Shown: positions 16,891 to 25,977, counted from the first letter of the stretch. The stretch: DNA of 64,000 bases from an uncultured Bacteroidales bacterium (GCA_902762355.1 CACWNR010000014.1:1-64000); one strand, 5' to 3'. Program-made: numbers and translations. The notes: a model not told the origin generated them from the sequence alone.

Positions 16891-17902
16891 TCTCTATATG
16901 ATCATGCTTCTCTGCTTTGTCGGCTGTGCCAAACAGCCGGCAGAGCAGGGGACTGTGCCTACAGGGAACAAGTACGCCACGGGCTTTCAGATTACCGAGA
17001 CGGACACAGGCACAATCGTAGAGGTCTTCCAACCCTACCAACGTGTGTGCGTCAAAGAACCTATGCGCCGGCTCGGTACGATGAGCACCGTGCAGGTGGG
17101 GTTTCTCTATGCAATAGATGCCATCGATTGTTTGGCGGCTGTCTGTAATCCCGAACTGATCTACACGCCAGTCAAAGGCGATGAGATAGACCTCGGCGAC
17201 TCGATGAAGCCCTCTGCCGAACGAACACTCCAGGCCGGACTCGATGCCTTACTTGCCGTTAATTACGGTCAGTACGACAACCTGGAGGCGGCGCGCTTGG
17301 AGAAACTCGGCGTGTTCACTATCTATATCAACGAGTGGCAGGAAGGCTCACCACTTGCTCGTGCTGAATGGATCCGTGTCCTCGGAGCCCTCACCGGTCG
17401 CCTTCCGCAAGCCGACTCTGTTTTTGCGGAGGTAGAGAGCAAATATAAGAATCTCCAGTCTTCAATCTCCAATCTCCAATCCACGAAAATTATGAGTGGC
17501 AACAATTTCCGTGGCACCTGGTATGTCCCGAGTGGCAAGAACTACCTGGCCTACCTTTTCAAGGATGCCGGTGCGGAATACCCCTTCTACGATGATGAGC
17601 GTGAGACTTCTATCCCGCTTACTATTGAAGAGACGCTCCGTTATTTCCATGACGCGGATGTATGGGTGGGAGCGAACGGAAACACCCTCGCTGAACTCGC
17701 CGAGTTGGACGAGAAGCACACGTGGTTCAAAGCTTATCAGAACGGCCGCGTCTATAACTGGCGCAAGCAAACCAAGGCCGGTGGACCCAATAATTTCTGG
17801 GAGCGTGGGGTAGTACACCCCGAAGAAATGCTCGAGGACGTTATTCATATGCTGAATAACGCCCCTGATAGTTTACTTCATTTCGCGAGCCACCTCCAGT
17901 AG
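16868..17902 (+). CDS. Periplasmic B12-binding lipoprotein (BtuF-like)
   Basis: About 345 residues from the chosen start. ABC-transporter substrate-binding protein of the BtuF/FhuD class. I place the start at 16868 (MYSVRNFNLYMIM) because it gives a basic n-region before the lipobox LLCFVGC; an earlier ATG at 16850 is possible. Seen: two lobes with RVCVKEPMRRLGTMS, AGLDALLAVNYGQYDNLEAARLEKLGV and DADVWVGANGN. Residues about 195-206 contain SSISNLQST from an AATCTCC short repeat. The matching BtuCD permease and ATPase are not in the window. It begins inside the DUF4465 gene and its end overlaps a convergent gene. Confidence 0.83.
   Translation: MYSVRNFNLYMIMLLCFVGCAKQPAEQGTVPTGNKYATGFQITETDTGTIVEVFQPYQRVCVKEPMRRLGTMSTVQVGFLYAIDAIDCLAAVCNPELIYTPVKGDEIDLGDSMKPSAERTLQAGLDALLAVNYGQYDNLEAARLEKLGVFTIYINEWQEGSPLARAEWIRVLGALTGRLPQADSVFAEVESKYKNLQSSISNLQSTKIMSGNNFRGTWYVPSGKNYLAYLFKDAGAEYPFYDDERETSIPLTIEETLRYFHDADVWVGANGNTLAELAELDEKHTWFKAYQNGRVYNWRKQTKAGGPNNFWERGVVHPEEMLEDVIHMLNNAPDSLLHFASHLQ
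17452..17483. repeat. 7-bp AATCTCC-type repeat inside the btuF-like gene
   Basis: CAATCTCCAATCTCCAATCC preceded by a degenerate copy; in frame, coding SISNLQS. Same behaviour as the AAAATCA family. Confidence 0.75.
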
Positions 17903-18067
17903 GCAAGCTCTACAGAGACAATCCGAATAATGCGTGCGCAGGAATGTGCGCGCTTTTTCGTTTAATTCGATTCCTACGCATTGACACAACGCGTCGTGTG
18001 TACATACAAAAGGTGCCCCGCAACGAGGGCACACTTTTGCTATTCCTTCATTCGTTAACTCTTTCAT
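17873..18067 (-). CDS. Small cysteine-rich CWC-type protein
   Basis: 64 residues. Cys pattern CPRCGAPFVC, then CQC, then CLCRAC fits the Cys-rich CWC family, short proteins thought to bind metal through their cysteines; here the central CWC is CQC. No signal peptide. Convergent with the BtuF-like gene, overlapping its last 30 bp, and first-strand neighbour of the amylase gene. The N-terminus is preceded by repeats of TCATTCGTTAACTC type (18045-18080). Function unknown. Confidence 0.7.
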   Translation of the reverse strand: MKELTNEGIAKVCPRCGAPFVCTHDALCQCVGIELNEKARTFLRTHYSDCLCRACLLEVAREMK

Positions 18068-18082
18068 TCGTTAACTCGTTAT
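18043..18082. repeat. Short repeat TTCATTCGTTAACTC x2-3
   Basis: Two copies of TTCATTCGTTAACTC-like sequence plus a truncated GTTATTTAAC copy fill the gap between the amylase stop and the CWC gene start. Same class of gap-filling short repeats as elsewhere in the window. Confidence 0.7.
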
Positions 18083-19929
18083 TTAACTAACTTAACGATC
18101 ATCGTACTCAGTTCCGGCACCTTGATGTCGCCGTGCATATCGATCTGCTTGCCGGTCATTACATCGATACCTATCGGCTGATAGTGATGCAGGATTTCCT
18201 CGTAATGCTTAACGGGAATGATACGTGCTTCTTCCGATGCGTTGGCGAACACAAAGACTGCCTCTTCCTCGTTGTAACGGAAGAAAGCGTAGGTATTGTT
18301 GCGTGCCATGAAATGCATCGTCTTACCGCTATGTATCACTTTTTCACCTCTACGCCAGTTAAAGAGTCGGCTCTGGAACTCGTACATCTCCTGCATCTCT
18401 TTGGTCACTTGGTCTCCAAGCGGCAGCGGTGCACGCAGGTAACTGTGGTTGTTCGGGTCTTCTTTGTTTGCCGAAACCATCGCGTACTCATCGCCGTACA
18501 GCACTTGCGGAATACCACGCATCGTAGCCAACAGCACGTACGCCAGTTTGACACGACGCGGGTCTTTGTCTTTCACAACGTCTGTTATACGCGCCATATC
18601 GTGGTTGCCAAGGAAAGTGAGCACGTTATTGATATCGCCGTACATATAGTCCATCGTCAATGCGTCATATACCTTTGTCAGACCGCCACCCCAGTAGTTG
18701 CCGTCGTTCTCCAAGGCCTGACGAATCGCCTCTTCGGTCGGGAAGTCCATCACGCAGGGTAAGTGAGAGTCAAAGCCGTCGAAGTTCTTTGTGCCGCTCT
18801 GCCAGTAGGCTACAGCAGGAGCCGGACGTGTCCAGCACTCACCCACGATATTGAGTTTCGGATATTCCTCGCGGATTGCGTTAAGCCATTTGCTGCCCGG
18901 GATCTTCTCGATATACGGATAGGTGTCCACACGCAGACCGTCGAGATTAGCGTACTCAACCCACCAGATAGCCCACTGCTGGAAATACTTTAGTAGGTCG
19001 GGGTTCTCCAGGTTCATGTCCGGCATCGGGGTGTCGAACCAACCGCGGTTAGAGAGCTTGCGGTCGTACTGCGACGCGTTGATGTCGTAGTTAGCCGTGA
19101 AGCAGTTATTGGTGTTGGTGAACTCAGGGAACTGATTGATCCAGTCCTGGTACGGCAGATCTTTTATCCACCAATGTGAACCGCCGCAGTGATTTGGCAC
19201 CATATCCATCAATATCTTTAGACCCTTCTCGTGAGCCAGTTGCACCATCTCTACGTATTTGGCGTTGGAGCCGTAGCGCGGGTCGATGTGATAGTAATCC
19301 GAGCAAGCGTAGCCGTGGTACGACCAAGCCTCTTCGTCGTCACCTAACATCGGTGTCGGCCAGATAGCCGTACAACCGAGTTTCTTGATGTGGTCAAAGC
19401 TGTTGATGATACCTTGGATATCACCGCCGAAACGACCGTTCACATTGCTCTTGTCGGCTTTCTCGCGGGTGTCCTTCGTGCTGTTGTTCGATGCATCACC
19501 ATCTACAAAACGGTCACTCATAATGAGATACACCACGTCCGATGCATCAAAACTCCGACGCTCGCGGCTGCCCTTACGGCGCTCTGCTATGACATAGTCA
19601 TAGGTGGCTTTTTTATTGCCCTTCTTCAAGGTAATTCGGTACGTTCCAGGCTGGAACACACCGAAATCCACGAACAAGTAGTTCGGACTTTCAGCGTTGT
19701 GCTGACTGCGTGCTACGAGCCCCGTGCACTCACCTTTCTGCACTTTACCTTTCACCACTGCCTGTACACTCACTTGCGCGTCACTCAGGTCTTGACCATG
19801 GAAGAGCACCGTCAGCGGCATCTTCATGTCGGTCCACCAGCATAACGGTTCTACCTGCTCAATCTTCGGCGCTGCAAAAGCCAACTGGCTTATCAACAGC
19901 ACGGCTGCAAAAAAGAAATTTCTTTTCAT
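18079..19929 (-). CDS. GH13 alpha-amylase, neopullulanase/cyclomaltodextrinase type (SusA-like)
   Basis: 616 residues. Signal peptide 1-19 (ending SQLAFA), N-terminal Ig-like starch-binding domain to about 125, then the catalytic barrel: MVPNHCGG (region I), DGLRVDTYPY with the nucleophile Asp, VGECWT with the acid/base Glu, FLGNHD with the third Asp, and a C-terminal beta domain. Size and N-domain fit periplasmic neopullulanases such as SusA. Hydrolyses alpha-1,4-glucans or cyclodextrins imported across the outer membrane. No SusC/SusD pair in the window. Confidence 0.92.
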   Translation of the reverse strand: MKRNFFFAAVLLISQLAFAAPKIEQVEPLCWWTDMKMPLTVLFHGQDLSDAQVSVQAVVKGKVQKGECTGLVARSQHNAESPNYLFVDFGVFQPGTYRITLKKGNKKATYDYVIAERRKGSRERRSFDASDVVYLIMSDRFVDGDASNNSTKDTREKADKSNVNGRFGGDIQGIINSFDHIKKLGCTAIWPTPMLGDDEEAWSYHGYACSDYYHIDPRYGSNAKYVEMVQLAHEKGLKILMDMVPNHCGGSHWWIKDLPYQDWINQFPEFTNTNNCFTANYDINASQYDRKLSNRGWFDTPMPDMNLENPDLLKYFQQWAIWWVEYANLDGLRVDTYPYIEKIPGSKWLNAIREEYPKLNIVGECWTRPAPAVAYWQSGTKNFDGFDSHLPCVMDFPTEEAIRQALENDGNYWGGGLTKVYDALTMDYMYGDINNVLTFLGNHDMARITDVVKDKDPRRVKLAYVLLATMRGIPQVLYGDEYAMVSANKEDPNNHSYLRAPLPLGDQVTKEMQEMYEFQSRLFNWRRGEKVIHSGKTMHFMARNNTYAFFRYNEEEAVFVFANASEEARIIPVKHYEEILHHYQPIGIDVMTGKQIDMHGDIKVPELSTMIVKLVK

Positions 19930-19947
19930 ATAAATATATTTAACTGT

Positions 19948-21246
19948 TTATTGCTCCATTATCTCGGACACCAAAATGTCTTTCACCGGCTCTTGGGCTA
20001 TATCACTGATACGTAGGTATTTCTCCCAGAACGCCTGCATCTGAGCCGAAGGAGCCTGCAAGAACTCCTCTGAACCCTGCGACTCGATGCGTTCGAATAC
20101 CATCCCCACACTGATCTTATGCGTGTCCAGTGCCGGCTGGAAAGTCTTCTCTTCCTTGTCCTCTACATACACCTCACGCAATATACCTGTCTCCACCAAC
20201 CGGCTCAATAACTGATTTACCACGCGAATAGGCAAATTGTCGCGAATAGCCAATTCGTGTGCCGTAAGTGGCACTTCGTCTGCTTCAAAACGCTTAATTA
20301 TAACAGAAAGTAGATAGACCATGATGAAGTCTTTGTACCGTCGTGACATCGTATTCACGTCTTTCTCGTACTCAAATTCCTCGTTGTTTTGGATGGCGTA
20401 CGACATCTGCGCACCGATCAAAATGAGCAGACTCGTATACTGCAACCACGTCATTAGAATAGGTATCGTTGCGAACGCTCCATACACGATGCTTGTGCGG
20501 CTCAAGAACGCGATCAGATAGACGGACAGCATCTGTAACAGTTGGAACAGCGTTCCCATCAGGATACCTGGGATCAGGGCGCTGATGAACTTCACTTTCG
20601 TGTTCGGTACCGCGATGTACATCACCGTGAATAGTAGCCAAACGATAACGAACTGCAGCATCTCTACGCCTTCTAACTCGCCGACGGTTGAGTTCACGGC
20701 GATCGTGATACCTGCGCTGCAGATGATGAGCACGGGAATGAGCACCACGATGGCGATATAGGTCGTGGCCTGCCGTAAAATAGAACGCGATTTCTTTACG
20801 TTCCATATGCGGTTAAATGCCGTTTCTACTGACTGAAAGAACGAATACACCGCCCATAAGAGGATAAGGATTCCGATACCGATGAACAAGCCACCTTGCG
20901 CCGTCTCCAAGTACCGTTGCACCATCGCCATGATGGTCGGAACCATACCCGTCTCGCCGAGGAACGAAGCGTTCAACTGCGTCTCAATCACGTCCGCTAC
21001 ACCAAAACCCTTGGCGATCGCCACAATCATGGCAAGGATAGGTACCACGGCGAAAATAAGAGAGTAGGTGAGGGCTTTGGCGGTATCGTTCAGGTTCTTG
21101 CTCGTGAATCCGCGCACCACCAACGCAATCGTTCGTATTATACGATAACCCAGACGCTTGTACCAAGTGTCTAACTCCGTCGTCGTTCGCCGCCACATAT
21201 CGTAGCGAACAAAATCACCTATTTGGGAAAACTTTGTGCTTTTCAT
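19948..21246 (-). CDS. YihY/BrkB-family inner-membrane protein
   Basis: 432 residues. About six membrane helices between residues 35 and 310, with family blocks LTYSLIFAVVPILAM, YSFFQSVETAFNRIWNVKK and YGAFATIPILMTWLQYTSLLILIGA. The C-terminal 120 residues are a soluble winged-helix-like extension (LPIRVVNQLLSRLVETGIL) longer than in E. coli YihY. Role unknown (the family was once mis-assigned as RNase BN). Separated from the amylase by 18 nt. Preceded by CATCTAT short repeats. Confidence 0.85.
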   Translation of the reverse strand: MKSTKFSQIGDFVRYDMWRRTTTELDTWYKRLGYRIIRTIALVVRGFTSKNLNDTAKALTYSLIFAVVPILAMIVAIAKGFGVADVIETQLNASFLGETGMVPTIMAMVQRYLETAQGGLFIGIGILILLWAVYSFFQSVETAFNRIWNVKKSRSILRQATTYIAIVVLIPVLIICSAGITIAVNSTVGELEGVEMLQFVIVWLLFTVMYIAVPNTKVKFISALIPGILMGTLFQLLQMLSVYLIAFLSRTSIVYGAFATIPILMTWLQYTSLLILIGAQMSYAIQNNEEFEYEKDVNTMSRRYKDFIMVYLLSVIIKRFEADEVPLTAHELAIRDNLPIRVVNQLLSRLVETGILREVYVEDKEEKTFQPALDTHKISVGMVFERIESQGSEEFLQAPSAQMQAFWEKYLRISDIAQEPVKDILVSEIMEQ

Positions 21247-21268
21247 CTATCATCTATTATCATCTATC
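21243..21268. repeat. CATCTAT short repeats
   Basis: Four copies of a CATCTAT-like 7-mer (TCATCTATCATCTATTATCA and CATCTAT) between the YihY start codon and the 3' end of the RNase P RNA. Confidence 0.7.
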
Positions 21269-21274
21269 CCCAAA

Positions 21275-21537
21275 GGGGAAGAGCAAGCCTATAAGCCGGG
21301 TTCTGTACCCTTGCGGGCGTCTGCCATTAATCTAACGCTTCCTACCCTCCGACTCACGCGAGCAACGCTCAAACATCGGTTTACTTGGAATTGCAGCCCA
21401 TCGTATGCTCGTTTCACATCTCTCGTCTCTGTAGCAGGGACCAAACATTGCTGCCTGACGGCCGTTAACCGCGATGGTGCTCTGTGCTGCCCGGACTTTC
21501 CTCACACTTGCGTGCGCGACAGACCGGCCTACTCAAG
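21275..21537 (-). ncRNA. rnpB: RNase P RNA, compact
   Basis: Catalytic RNA that removes tRNA 5' leaders. On the minus strand: GAGGAAAGTCCGGGC (P4 5' strand/CR I), CAGAGACGAGA, TGTGAAACG, GATTAATGGC, and the 3' block ACAGAACCCGGCTTAT completing P4. The ends GAGTAGGCC and GGCTTGCTC can pair as P1. About 260 nt in total, clearly shorter than common A-type RNAs of 350-400 nt. It begins one nucleotide after the tRNA-Gly gene and has no separate promoter that I can see, so both are probably transcribed together. Confidence 0.93.
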
Positions 21538-21608
21538 AGCGGTGTACGGGAATCGAACCCGCCTCCTCGGCTTGGGAAGCCGATGCACTACCGATGTGCT
21601 AACACCGC
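21538..21608 (-). tRNA. tRNA-Gly (anticodon CCC)
   Basis: 71 nt on the minus strand, acceptor GCGGTGT pairing with ACACCGC, T-arm GGGTTCGATTCCC, anticodon arm TCGGC-TTCCCAA-GCCGA giving anticodon CCC. CCA is not encoded. Its 3' end abuts the RNase P RNA. Confidence 0.93.
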
Positions 21609-21624
21609 GTTTCTCAAAATCGCC

Positions 21625-21658
21625 TGCAAAGGTACAACAAATTTTTGAAATGTGCAAA
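21625..21658 (-). promoter_or_regulatory. Promoter of tRNA-Gly/rnpB
   Basis: Minus-strand TACCTTTG at 21634-21627 with TTTG at 21658-21655, 20 nt apart. Start expected about 12 nt before the tRNA. Divergent from the promoter at 21687. Confidence 0.75.
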
Positions 21659-21686
21659 TAATGCAAAAGAAAAAATGACAAAAATC

Positions 21687-21733
21687 GCGTGCGCGCTTGC
21701 GTATGTCATTTTTTTGTTGTATCTTTGCAGCGA
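21687..21733 (+). promoter_or_regulatory. Promoter of the ompH-like operon
   Basis: TATCTTTG at 21720-21727 followed by GCAG; GTGCGCGCTTGCGTATGTCA upstream as extended -33 region, nearly the same as at the gmd, pheT and SIMPL promoters. Confidence 0.75.
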
Positions 21734-21747
21734 TTTTATGCGCGCGC

Positions 21748-21954
21748 ATGAAAATAATGATGATTATAGGGCTTGTAGGGGCGGCAATTTTGTTGCTTAG
21801 CGTAGGGGTGATCTTCCGCAAAGACCACACCTTCCGCTCCCAGCACATTCATCAGAATGCGCGCATGAAGCAAGACCAAATACATTGCGCTAAGACCCTT
21901 GATAAAGAGGAGCAACGCAAATCAGAACGCAAAATTGATATTAACAAATTATAA
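21748..21954 (+). CDS. Small single-span membrane protein, unknown
   Basis: 68 residues from the ATG at 21748, chosen because it lies about 15 nt behind the expected transcription start (an upstream ATG at 21697 precedes the promoter). One N-terminal membrane helix (MIIGLVGAAILLLSVGVIF) followed by a charged tail with His and Lys/Glu-rich sequence. Two bases separate it from the OmpH-like gene, so co-translation is likely. Not recognised. Confidence 0.6.
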   Translation: MKIMMIIGLVGAAILLLSVGVIFRKDHTFRSQHIHQNARMKQDQIHCAKTLDKEEQRKSERKIDINKL

Positions 21955-21956
21955 TT

Positions 21957-22580
21957 ATGAACAAGATTAGTATTATCGTTGAATCCATTCTGGCAGCGGG
22001 TGTCGTTGCCTTGTTTATCCTTTTCTTTACGGTTAATCCATGGGCAAAGAAGGCCGGTGAGGCTGTAGAAGCTCAAGGTGAGTTGCTGCCGATCGCTGTA
22101 GTGAACACCGATTCGATCCTCAAGCATTACACTTTGGCGGTGGAGTCTTCGGACAAACTCCAGGCACAGTACGAGGAGTCGATGGTCAAACTCGACACCA
22201 AAGCAAGAGCATTCCAGAAAGAGTACGAGACTTTCCAACAAGATGTATTGAACTTCCAAAAGAAAGTAGAAGCAGGTGCTTTCCTGAGCCGTGAGCGAGC
22301 AGAGAGCGAGCAAGCTCGTTTGCAGAAGAAAGAGCAGCAACTCATGGCTAAGCAGCAAGAGCTGGAGAACCTTCGTCAGCAACTGAGCAACGATTTTATG
22401 AATCAGCAGGCTGCGCTGACCCAACAGCTCCAAGACTCCGTACAGGCTTACCTGCGTGATATGAACGCAGACGGTCATTATCATCTCATCCTCAACGATG
22501 CAGTACTGCTTAACAAGACAGCAGGTTACGATATCACGGACGAAGTAATTGAGGCGCTCAATGCACGCTATACGAAGTAA
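21957..22580 (+). CDS. OmpH/Skp-family periplasmic chaperone-like protein
   Basis: 207 residues. An N-terminal hydrophobic segment (ILAAGVVALFILFFTV) serves as signal or anchor, followed by an IAVVNTDSILKHY start typical of OmpH and a long coiled coil (about 60-165) rich in Gln, Glu and Lys, then a small C-terminal beta part (YHLILNDAVLLNKTAGYDIT) seen in Bacteroidota OmpH proteins. Skp-like proteins hold unfolded outer-membrane proteins in the periplasm. The retained hydrophobic segment suggests membrane tethering. Overlaps the following barrel-protein gene. Confidence 0.85.
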   Translation: MNKISIIVESILAAGVVALFILFFTVNPWAKKAGEAVEAQGELLPIAVVNTDSILKHYTLAVESSDKLQAQYEESMVKLDTKARAFQKEYETFQQDVLNFQKKVEAGAFLSRERAESEQARLQKKEQQLMAKQQELENLRQQLSNDFMNQQAALTQQLQDSVQAYLRDMNADGHYHLILNDAVLLNKTAGYDITDEVIEALNARYTK

Positions 22581-24285
22581 AATAGTACTCCTCGCGCTGT
22601 GCTCCTTGCTCCTCATCCCTTGTTCCCTCCGGGCACAAAGGATCCCGGAGATGATTGAGTACACGGAGATTTACGATTTTCTGGAGGAGTTGACCACAGA
22701 CGGCGTTATCCAAACGAACGCCGCCATAAAGCCCTATACCCGCGACTATATCGCCGCACGGCTGATAGAAGCGCAGAGTAGGGACTCCTTGCTTAATAAA
22801 CGCCAGAAGGAAGACCTGCAGTTTTATCTGCAGGACTATGCTCTTGAGTGCGACACGCTCCCGACGTATTACTCGTACGGACATCGCCATGTGACACAGT
22901 GGATGACAAAGGTTTCCAACCTCTCGCTGGCTGACCCGTCGCTTCACATCTTGACCAAAGACAAGATCTTCAAGATGCGTGTGCGACCCATCCTCGGCAT
23001 GGATCTGATGTACAACAAGAAAGGGCTCTTGATGCATCGGTGGTATGGCGCCGAGATCCAGATGGACATCGCGCATCACGTCTCTATCTGGGGCTCGATA
23101 CGTGACAACTCATGGTCTGGGCAGGGCATAGACGGTTCGAAGATCACCAAACCCGCTTACCTCAATAATCTCGCCGGTGTGCAGTACAAAGAGGCGAACT
23201 ACGGCGGTGATTTCTCCGACTCGCGTGGCGGTATATCGCTTTACGCATGGTGGGGGTCAATCGGTGTTCAACGCGAACGGATCACCTGGGGTGACGCGCA
23301 ACATTGCTCGAACATCTTGTCCGCTCACAACCCTGCTGTGCCGATGTTCACCATCCAGATCACGCCCTGTAAGTGGTTCCAATTCGACTATTTCCACGCG
23401 TGGCTGCCGTCGAACGTGATCGACTCGACCTATTGGTATTCCGAGCAACAAACGGCAACGGGTACCCAACGTGAGTACCGTCCCGCCAATAAGTTCATGG
23501 CGGCGAACATGTTCACGTTCATGCCCTGTAAGTATATCCAGTTCGGTATTGGTAACTCGATCGTTTATGCAGAGCGAAACGTCCAAGCGGCGTATTTCAT
23601 TCCGATTGCGTTCTACAAATCGCTCGACCACCTGCTGACGAAAGGTCTGGCGACAGAGAACCAGAACTCGCAGGCCTTTGCCACCATCACTGTGCGTCCC
23701 ACCGACCACTTACGGCTCTACGGCTCGTTCTTTATCGATGAGTTCAAACTCAGCCGAATGAAGAAATCTGACCCGCAGCACAACTTGTATTCTTATCTGG
23801 TCGGTTTCAATTGGAGCGGTTGGCCTGTCAAAGGTCTGGCGCTGCGCGGAGAGTTTGTGCGCTCGAACATAGCGACCTACGAACACTCCATCAAAGTGCT
23901 CGACTATACCTCGAACAGTTACCAGATGGGGCATTACATGGGCTCGAACGCACAGAGTATATGGCTGCAGATCAGTTATCGTCCGACGCGGAGCTTGCGT
24001 CTGACGCTCGACTACACGAACGACACCAAATACACGGCGTACGACTATATTCGCGGCGATATCGGCAAGATCATCTCGGAAAAACCATTCAAGAATGCCA
24101 TTTGGCGGAACGATGAGATCAAGTTCCGCGCAGTCTATGAAGTGTTCAACAACTGCTATGCACATGTGGACGCCGCGTTCAATTATGCGCGGGCAAACGA
24201 CCCGGCAGACTTGGCAAAGTACTCGCCCGTTTATCTGCAAGGCAAAAAGTTGACTTTGACTTGCGGACTCAGTTTTGGCTTTTAA
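22561..24285 (+). CDS. Wzi-like outer-membrane barrel (capsule assembly family)
   Basis: About 574 residues from the ATG at 22561; an upstream TTG at 22549 is less likely. Signal peptide ends near SLRAQ. Body is beta-rich with WYGAEIQMDIAHHVSIWGSI, SLYAWWGSIGVQRERITWGD and many aromatic-terminated strands, ending in LSFGF. Fits the capsule assembly Wzi family, outer-membrane proteins that hold capsule at the surface. It lies next to an OmpH-like chaperone rather than in the glycan clusters. Family call is moderate; membrane barrel is confident. Confidence 0.75.
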   Translation: MHAIRSKIVLLALCSLLLIPCSLRAQRIPEMIEYTEIYDFLEELTTDGVIQTNAAIKPYTRDYIAARLIEAQSRDSLLNKRQKEDLQFYLQDYALECDTLPTYYSYGHRHVTQWMTKVSNLSLADPSLHILTKDKIFKMRVRPILGMDLMYNKKGLLMHRWYGAEIQMDIAHHVSIWGSIRDNSWSGQGIDGSKITKPAYLNNLAGVQYKEANYGGDFSDSRGGISLYAWWGSIGVQRERITWGDAQHCSNILSAHNPAVPMFTIQITPCKWFQFDYFHAWLPSNVIDSTYWYSEQQTATGTQREYRPANKFMAANMFTFMPCKYIQFGIGNSIVYAERNVQAAYFIPIAFYKSLDHLLTKGLATENQNSQAFATITVRPTDHLRLYGSFFIDEFKLSRMKKSDPQHNLYSYLVGFNWSGWPVKGLALRGEFVRSNIATYEHSIKVLDYTSNSYQMGHYMGSNAQSIWLQISYRPTRSLRLTLDYTNDTKYTAYDYIRGDIGKIISEKPFKNAIWRNDEIKFRAVYEVFNNCYAHVDAAFNYARANDPADLAKYSPVYLQGKKLTLTCGLSFGF

Positions 24286-24297
24286 ACAATCTATTAT

Positions 24298-25959
24298 ATG
24301 AAAAAAGAAATTCAATTCTCCCTTGTCTATCGTGACATGTGGCAGAGTAGCGGAAAGTACGTGCCGCGCAAAGACCAGTTGGCTCGCATCGCGCCCGTGA
24401 TCATCGACATGGGCTGCTTCGATCGCGTAGAGACCAATGGTGGTGCGTCGGAGCAAGTGAACCTCCTCTACGGAGAGAATCCGAACCAAGCTGTTCGTAC
24501 GTTCTGCAAACCGTTCAACGAGGCAGGCATCAAGACCCACATGCTCGATCGCGGACTTAATGCGTTGCGCATGAACCCCGTTCCGGCGGATGTGCGGCAA
24601 TTGATGTACAAGGTGAAGCATGCGCAGGGAACGGATATCACGCGTATCTTCTGCGGTTTGAACGATCCGCGTAATATCATTCCGTCCATCAAATGGGCTA
24701 AGAAGGCCGGTATGACTGCGCAGGCCACGATGTGTATCACGTACTCGAAAGTACACACGGCAGAGTACTATATTAACCTCGCCGAACAACTCATCGAGGG
24801 CGGCGCACAAGAAATCTGTCTGAAGGACATGGCCGGTATCGGTCGTCCGCATATGTTGGGCGTCATCGTAGCGGCTATTAAGGCCAAACATCCGGATATC
24901 ATCATCCAATACCACGGACACTGTGGACCCGGTTTCTCGGTGGCTTCGATGCTCGAGGTAGCGAAAGCCGGTGGTGATGTGCTGGACGTAGCCATGGAAC
25001 CGCTCGCATGGGGTAAGGTGCACCCGGATGTCATCACGATTCAGGCGATGCTCCGCGATGCCGGCTTCCTCGTAAAAGACATCAATATGAAGGCTTATAT
25101 GGAGGCACGTTCGCTTACGCAGGAGTTCATCGATGACTTCCTCGGCTACTGGATTGACCCGAAGAATGCCCTCATGTCCTCACTCCTCGTGGGTTGTGGT
25201 CTCCCCGGTGGTATGATGGGTTCGCTCATGGCAGATCTCAAAGGTATGCACGCGGCCATCAATGCCAACCTCAAGAAGAAAGGCGAGAAAGAACTGAGCG
25301 AAGACGAATTGCTTGTGCAACTCTTCGATGAGGTACAGCGTATCTGGCCGATGCTTGGTACACCGTGTCTCGTGACGCCGTTCAGCCAGTACGTCAAGAA
25401 CGCTGCGCTGATGAACCTCTTCAGCCGCTCGATGGGTGAGAAAGACTTCACGCGTATGGATCCCGCGATGTGGGGTATGATACTCGGTAAGTCCGGTAAG
25501 CTGCCCGGTGAGTTGGCTCCGGAGATCATCGAATTAGCCAAAGAGAAAGGCTTCGAGTTCTACACCGACGACCCGCAGAAACTCTATCCGGATGTACTGC
25601 CGCAGTATATCAAGGAGATGAAGGAACTCGGTTGGGATCGCGGACAGGACGACGAGGAACTCTTTGAGTTCGCTATGCACGACAAACAGTACCGCGAGTA
25701 CAAATCGGGCTTGGCGAAAGAACAGTTCAATAAGGATCTCGCAGAGCGCCGTGCGAAAGCCGGTCAAGCAGTTGCTGTAGCTGCGGCACCTGCAGCACCT
25801 GCTGCACCTGCCGCTCAACCCGCTGCAAAAGCAGAGGATGAAATGGCAGCTGTAGCGATGGCATTACATCTTGCCGGCAAGAAACCCAAAGAGGGTATTA
25901 TCGCGTTGCCCTGCATCAAACCAACAGCTTGGAATCATAAACATTATACACTTAAATAA
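24298..25959 (+). CDS. Biotin-dependent carboxyltransferase subunit (oxaloacetate decarboxylase alpha/5S type)
   Basis: 553 residues. Transfers carboxyl between pyruvate/oxaloacetate and biotin; part of the succinate-propionate or sodium-pump decarboxylase systems. Metal-binding HMGC-style start (YRDMWQSSGKY), EICLKDMAGIGRP and YHGHCGPG with metal-ligand histidines, and LVTPFSQYVKNAALMN. There is no biotin attachment motif (MKM). Residues about 493-510 are an Ala/Pro linker, followed by EDEMAAVAMALHL and a short basic tail, which looks like the C-terminal docking part of gamma subunits. Biotin carrier must be encoded elsewhere. Confidence 0.88.
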   Translation: MKKEIQFSLVYRDMWQSSGKYVPRKDQLARIAPVIIDMGCFDRVETNGGASEQVNLLYGENPNQAVRTFCKPFNEAGIKTHMLDRGLNALRMNPVPADVRQLMYKVKHAQGTDITRIFCGLNDPRNIIPSIKWAKKAGMTAQATMCITYSKVHTAEYYINLAEQLIEGGAQEICLKDMAGIGRPHMLGVIVAAIKAKHPDIIIQYHGHCGPGFSVASMLEVAKAGGDVLDVAMEPLAWGKVHPDVITIQAMLRDAGFLVKDINMKAYMEARSLTQEFIDDFLGYWIDPKNALMSSLLVGCGLPGGMMGSLMADLKGMHAAINANLKKKGEKELSEDELLVQLFDEVQRIWPMLGTPCLVTPFSQYVKNAALMNLFSRSMGEKDFTRMDPAMWGMILGKSGKLPGELAPEIIELAKEKGFEFYTDDPQKLYPDVLPQYIKEMKELGWDRGQDDEELFEFAMHDKQYREYKSGLAKEQFNKDLAERRAKAGQAVAVAAAPAAPAAPAAQPAAKAEDEMAAVAMALHLAGKKPKEGIIALPCIKPTAWNHKHYTLK

Positions 25960-25977
25960 CCATAAACACACAAACAT

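Noticed and set aside
22549..22560. TTG start for the Wzi-like protein
   Set aside because: An ATG four codons downstream gives an ordinary signal peptide.
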